Assembly (NCBI RefSeq): GCF_009857605.1
Contig: NZ_WWCT01000025.1
Span: 1-64,000, forward strand
From: Duganella levis
GTDB taxonomy: Bacteria; Pseudomonadota; Gammaproteobacteria; Burkholderiales; Burkholderiaceae_D
DNA: 64,000 nucleotides
Direction: 5' to 3'
Each line of letters starts with the position of its first letter. The first letter of the stretch is position 1. Positions 61,250 to 64,000 of this stretch are shown one piece after another. Below the pieces are notes generated by a model. The model worked only from the letters and a program-made list of their open reading frames with translations. It did not search any database and was not told the DNA's origin. The position numbers and the translations under genes were made by a program.

Positions 61250-62056
61250 TCAGTGCGGCGGCGTGCGGGCGAACACGAAGTTGCTGACCCGCGCGGCGCC
61301 GTGGCGTTTTAATGTTGCCGCCACTTCGTTCAAGGTGCGGCCGCTGGTCATGACGTCGTCCACGACGCCGATGTGGCGGCCTGCCACCAGGGCGGCATCC
61401 GGCACCGCGAAGGCGCCGGCGATGTTCTGCTGGCGCCGTTCGGGCGCGACGCTGCTCTGGGCGGCGGTTTCGCGTACGCGGTGCAGCAGTTGCGGCTCCA
61501 GCGCGATGCCCAGGCCGCGTGCCAGCGGCCGGGCGATTTCCAGTGCCTGGTTGTAGCCGCGTCCCGCCAGCCGGCGCGGTCCCAGCGGTACTGGGCAGAG
61601 CAGGGCGGGCAAGGTGACATTTCCCTCGGCCAGCAAGGCGTCGCGCAGCAGGCGGGCACACAACGGCGCCAGCGCCAGGCGGTGGCCGAATTTCAGTTGC
61701 AGCACCAGCTGGTCGACCGGCAAAGCGTAGCCGGCAGCGGCCAGTGTGCGGTCGAAGGCCGGCGGGGCGGTCAGGCAGACGCCGCATAGTTGACCGTCAG
61801 CCGGCACCGGATTGGCGCAACGTGGGCAGCGGGCGATGGCCGCCGCCGGGCCGAAGAATTGCGCTTCGCAGCCGGGACACAAGGCGTCGTCGCTGTCGCT
61901 GCCGCACAGGGCGCAGGCGTTGGGCAACAGATGGCGCAACAAACCATGCGCGCTACGTTGCAGCAGCGCGCGCAGCCTGGCGCCCGCCGACAGCCCGGCC
62001 GCCGGCGCCGGATTGGCCGCCGGATCACCGGCCGCAGCCTCGATCTTGTCATTCAT
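61250..62056 (-). CDS. comF: ComF family phosphoribosyltransferase-like protein
   Basis: A 268-residue protein linked to DNA uptake. The N-terminus carries a zinc-ribbon-like double CxxC region (CALCGSDSDDALCPGC, CPRCANPVPADGQLCGVC). The C-terminus is a phosphoribosyltransferase fold with the PRPP loop (HIGVVDDVMTSGRTLNEV) and RGYNQALEIARPLA. The exact reaction is not known. It is divergent from the methyltransferase gene. Confidence 0.93.
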   Translation of the reverse strand: MNDKIEAAAGDPAANPAPAAGLSAGARLRALLQRSAHGLLRHLLPNACALCGSDSDDALCPGCEAQFFGPAAAIARCPRCANPVPADGQLCGVCLTAPPAFDRTLAAAGYALPVDQLVLQLKFGHRLALAPLCARLLRDALLAEGNVTLPALLCPVPLGPRRLAGRGYNQALEIARPLARGLGIALEPQLLHRVRETAAQSSVAPERRQQNIAGAFAVPDAALVAGRHIGVVDDVMTSGRTLNEVAATLKRHGAARVSNFVFARTPPH

Positions 62057-62152
62057 GCCACGCCTCCGCCCTGAAAACCGCTCCGGTCGTCGTCGCGATG
62101 GCGTTCAACCATGTACACTGCCGACATTATCGCATTACAACGACCTATCATC

Positions 62153-63076
62153 ATGCAAGTCCCCGCGAATCCCCCGAAACTGAGCGCACCGATCGACCTG
62201 GAGCGCGTCCGTCAGCTGTTTTCCCGTCCGCAACGCATTGCCCCGGCCGATTTTCTGCGCCGGGAAATATCATCGCGCATGTTCGATCGGCTGGAATTGA
62301 TTAAAATAGCGCCTTCGCGCGTTTTGGATGCCGGCTGCGGCACCGGCGCCGATCTGCCTTTGTTGCAAAAAGCCTATCCCAGCGCCCAGATCGTGGGCCT
62401 GGACGCCGCCGAAGCCATGCTGCACGCGGCGCAAGGCCCGGGCGCCAGGTCGTCGTCGCTGAACCAGCTGCTGAGCAAGCTGTTGCCGTCTAAGAGCGGG
62501 GTCGACCTGCTGTGCGGCGATTTTGCCGACTTGCCGCTGGGACCGAACTCGCTGGACCTGGTTTGGTCCAACCTGGCGCTGCACTGGCACCCGCAGCCGG
62601 ACCGCGTGTTTGCCGAATGGCGACGCGTGTTGCGGGTCAATAGCCTGCTGATGTTTTCCTGCTTCGGCCCGGATTCGCTGCGCGAACTGCGCACCGCCTT
62701 TGCCGAAGCCGACCTGGCGCCACACGTGTTGCCCTTCGTCGATATGCATGATTTCGGCGATCAACTGGTCGAAGCCGGGTTTTCGACCCCGGTGCTGGAC
62801 ATGGAAACCATCACCGTGACCTACGATACGCCGCTGGCGTTGTTGTCCGACGTGCGCGCTTTGGGCGGCAATCCGCTCACCACGCTGCGTCGCAGCATGA
62901 TGGGCAAGGCGGCCTGGCAGCGCATGCTGGACACGCTGGAACGGGGTCGCCGCAGCGACGGCAAACTGGGCCTGACCTTCGAGGTTATCTACGGCCACGC
63001 GTTCCGGCCAGCGCCGAAGGTCACTTCCAAAGGCGAAGCGATCATTCGCTTCGATCCGCCGCGCAAGCCGCGCTGA
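62153..63076 (+). CDS. BioC-like SAM-dependent methyltransferase
   Basis: A 307-residue class I methyltransferase. Motif I is VLDAGCGTGADLPLL and motif II/III is DLVWSNLALHWHPQPDRVFA. The N-terminal FSRPQRIAPADFLRREIS and C-terminal LTFEVIYGHAF match BioC, malonyl-ACP O-methyltransferase of biotin synthesis, as found beside comF in Burkholderiales. No bio genes are adjacent. ATG 62153 fits family length; ATG 62111 in frame adds 14 residues. Confidence 0.85.
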   Translation: MQVPANPPKLSAPIDLERVRQLFSRPQRIAPADFLRREISSRMFDRLELIKIAPSRVLDAGCGTGADLPLLQKAYPSAQIVGLDAAEAMLHAAQGPGARSSSLNQLLSKLLPSKSGVDLLCGDFADLPLGPNSLDLVWSNLALHWHPQPDRVFAEWRRVLRVNSLLMFSCFGPDSLRELRTAFAEADLAPHVLPFVDMHDFGDQLVEAGFSTPVLDMETITVTYDTPLALLSDVRALGGNPLTTLRRSMMGKAAWQRMLDTLERGRRSDGKLGLTFEVIYGHAFRPAPKVTSKGEAIIRFDPPRKPR

Positions 63077-63087
63077 ATGCGGGTTTC

Positions 63088-63122
63088 ATGTTGCCATGCG
63101 GCGTAACGCCCCGTGGCAACAT
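63088..63122 (+). terminator. Hairpin after the methyltransferase gene
   Basis: ATGTTGCCA (63088-63096) and TGGCAACAT (63114-63122) are perfect complements, and GGCG/CGCC pairs inside the loop. Only a broken T-rich stretch follows (TAGTTTATT), so it is a plausible but not ideal terminator. Confidence 0.5.
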
Positions 63123-63136
63123 TCATAGTTTATTGC

Positions 63137-63166
63137 TTGATGTGCTACGTTTTTGTTCTATATAAT
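63137..63166 (+). promoter_or_regulatory. Sigma70-type promoter of coxB
   Basis: TTGATG (63137-63142) and TATAAT (63161-63166) with an 18-bp spacer. It gives a leader of about 185 nt before coxB. Confidence 0.6.
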
Positions 63167-63222
63167 CAATCACTAACTTTGCCACCATGGCAAACAAGGT
63201 ATCGAATACGAACGTGCAGTGA

Positions 63223-63246
63223 ATTAAGCAGAAGCATTAAGCAGAA
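63223..63246 (+). repeat. Short direct repeat in the coxB leader
   Basis: ATTAAGCAGAA occurs twice, at 63223-63233 and 63236-63246, in the untranslated region of coxB. Possibly a regulator site with a 13-nt period. Confidence 0.4.
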
Positions 63247-63357
63247 TCGCGCATCCAACGATGCGGTGGTTGTTTAAGGAGCGTCGCCGGTTCAGTTCAC
63301 CGATAGCCGGCAAGACGTTAAAAAAATATTTTAATTTCTTGGGCAGTTGGGGAAAAC

Positions 63358-64000
63358 ATGACATATGCGAAGCGACTTCAAGCGTTGATGCTCGGGCTGG
63401 CCATGCTGGCAGCCGGGGCACCAGCGTGGGCAGCTGACACCGCAACCGGCGCCGCAGCCGGCACCTACGGCGCCGCCACCGGGGGTACCGGTGGCCCCAT
63501 AGCCGGCGAACTGAACCTGCAACCACCCGCCACCCGCATCGCCACCGAAGTCTACGACCTGCACAACTGGATGATGGGCGTCTGCCTGGTCATCTTTATT
63601 GCGGTGTTCGGCGTGATGTTCTATTCGATCTTCAAGCACCGCAAGTCGCTCGGCCACAAGCCGGCCACCTTCCACGAATCCACCGCCGTCGAGGTGGCCT
63701 GGACCATCGTGCCGTTCCTGATCGTGATCGGCATGGCGCTGCCCGCCACCCGCACCGTGGTCGGCATGAAGGACACTTCCAACGCCGACATCACCATCAA
63801 GGTCACCGGCATGCAGTGGAAGTGGGGCTACGATTACCTGAAAGGCGAGGGCGAGGGGATTTCCTTCCTGTCCAACCTGTCGACGCCGCGCGCCCAAGTC
63901 GGCGCGCCGGGCTTTGAGCCGACCGAGAAGCGCGGCGACAACTACCTGATGGAAGTCGATAATGAGGTGGTGGTGCCGGTGCACCGCAAGATCCGCATGA
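63358..64000 (+). CDS. coxB: Cytochrome c oxidase subunit II, N-terminal part
   Basis: 214 codons are visible before the right edge. A signal peptide (ALMLGLAMLAAGAPAWA) and a Gly/Thr-rich linker lead to TM1 (WMMGVCLVIFIAVFGVMFYS) and TM2 (VEVAWTIVPFLIVIGMALPA). The TGMQWKWGYDY motif (aromatic electron-entry patch) and the start of the cupredoxin domain (NEVVVPVHRKIRM) follow. The CuA cysteines lie beyond the window. GGGGA precedes the ATG. The other cox genes are expected downstream. Confidence 0.93.
   Translation, partial: MTYAKRLQALMLGLAMLAAGAPAWAADTATGAAAGTYGAATGGTGGPIAGELNLQPPATRIATEVYDLHNWMMGVCLVIFIAVFGVMFYSIFKHRKSLGHKPATFHESTAVEVAWTIVPFLIVIGMALPATRTVVGMKDTSNADITIKVTGMQWKWGYDYLKGEGEGISFLSNLSTPRAQVGAPGFEPTEKRGDNYLMEVDNEVVVPVHRKIRM

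Noticed and set aside
63187..63222. An 11-codon reading frame in the coxB leader (MANKVSNTNVQ)
   Set aside because: It has no ribosome site and no evidence of translation.

Overview
The window is a 64 kb piece of a GC-rich, Gram-negative bacterial chromosome. The gene content points to a betaproteobacterium of the order Burkholderiales, most likely Oxalobacteraceae (Duganella/Massilia/Janthinobacterium-like). The pointers are an oxyR-ubiA pair, pilU-pilT next to yggS-proC, comF next to a BioC-like methyltransferase and coxB, a BPSS1780-type membrane protein, a choline-kinase-fold homoserine kinase, and glcDEF. The genus is an inference, because no rRNA or other marker gene is present. No tRNA, rRNA, CRISPR array, complete insertion sequence or prophage was seen.

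Layout. 1-5.2 kb: start of a sensor propeller gene, divergent from a TPP-riboswitch-controlled thiamine operon (thiC-thiS-thiG-thiD-thiE). 5.2-8.7 kb: two response regulators, a sugar 1-dehydrogenase and the glutathione-dependent formaldehyde dehydrogenase. 8.7-22.4 kb: a BlaR1-like M56 membrane protease with an unusual leader, uvrD, thrB, polA, a dienelactone hydrolase, a ZIP transporter and an M13 peptidase. 22.4-27.95 kb: an accessory, lower-GC stretch. It starts with a FosA homologue and continues with small same-strand genes, mostly unknown and some immunity-like, separated by copies of a short recurrent motif. It also holds a broken and an intact copy of an antitoxin-like gene.

28-34.2 kb: a mercaptopyruvate sulfurtransferase, a DMT transporter and a Rieske oxygenase on the minus strand, then xseB-ispA-dxs (isoprenoid precursors). 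34.2-44.7 kb: a GDSL hydrolase divergent from a LysR regulator, an M48 protease behind a 21-bp palindrome, a corrinoid adenosyltransferase, the glycolate oxidase operon glcDEF, and a GGDEF-EAL protein. 44.7-49.1 kb: glutathione peroxidase, pilU, pilT, yggS, proC and a ParE/RelE-type toxin-antitoxin pair. 49.1-56.1 kb: a LysR regulator divergent from two aldo/keto reductases, a DUF883 protein, ubiA, oxyR, a third PilT/PilU-like ATPase and rfaE2. 56.1-64 kb: AraC regulators, a pair of phage-tail-collar (Mdp-like) genes carrying three collar domains, a DMT transporter ending in a perfect 40-bp inverted repeat, trmL, comF, a methyltransferase and the start of coxB.

Most of the window is housekeeping. 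The parts that deserve a second look are the 22.4-27.95 kb array and several DNA-level signals: the symmetric dyad and 14-codon leader in front of the M56 gene, the promoter-spanning palindrome at the apparently leaderless uvrD, the 40-bp palindrome that supplies the C-terminus of a transporter, and five convergent gene pairs whose coding ends overlap.
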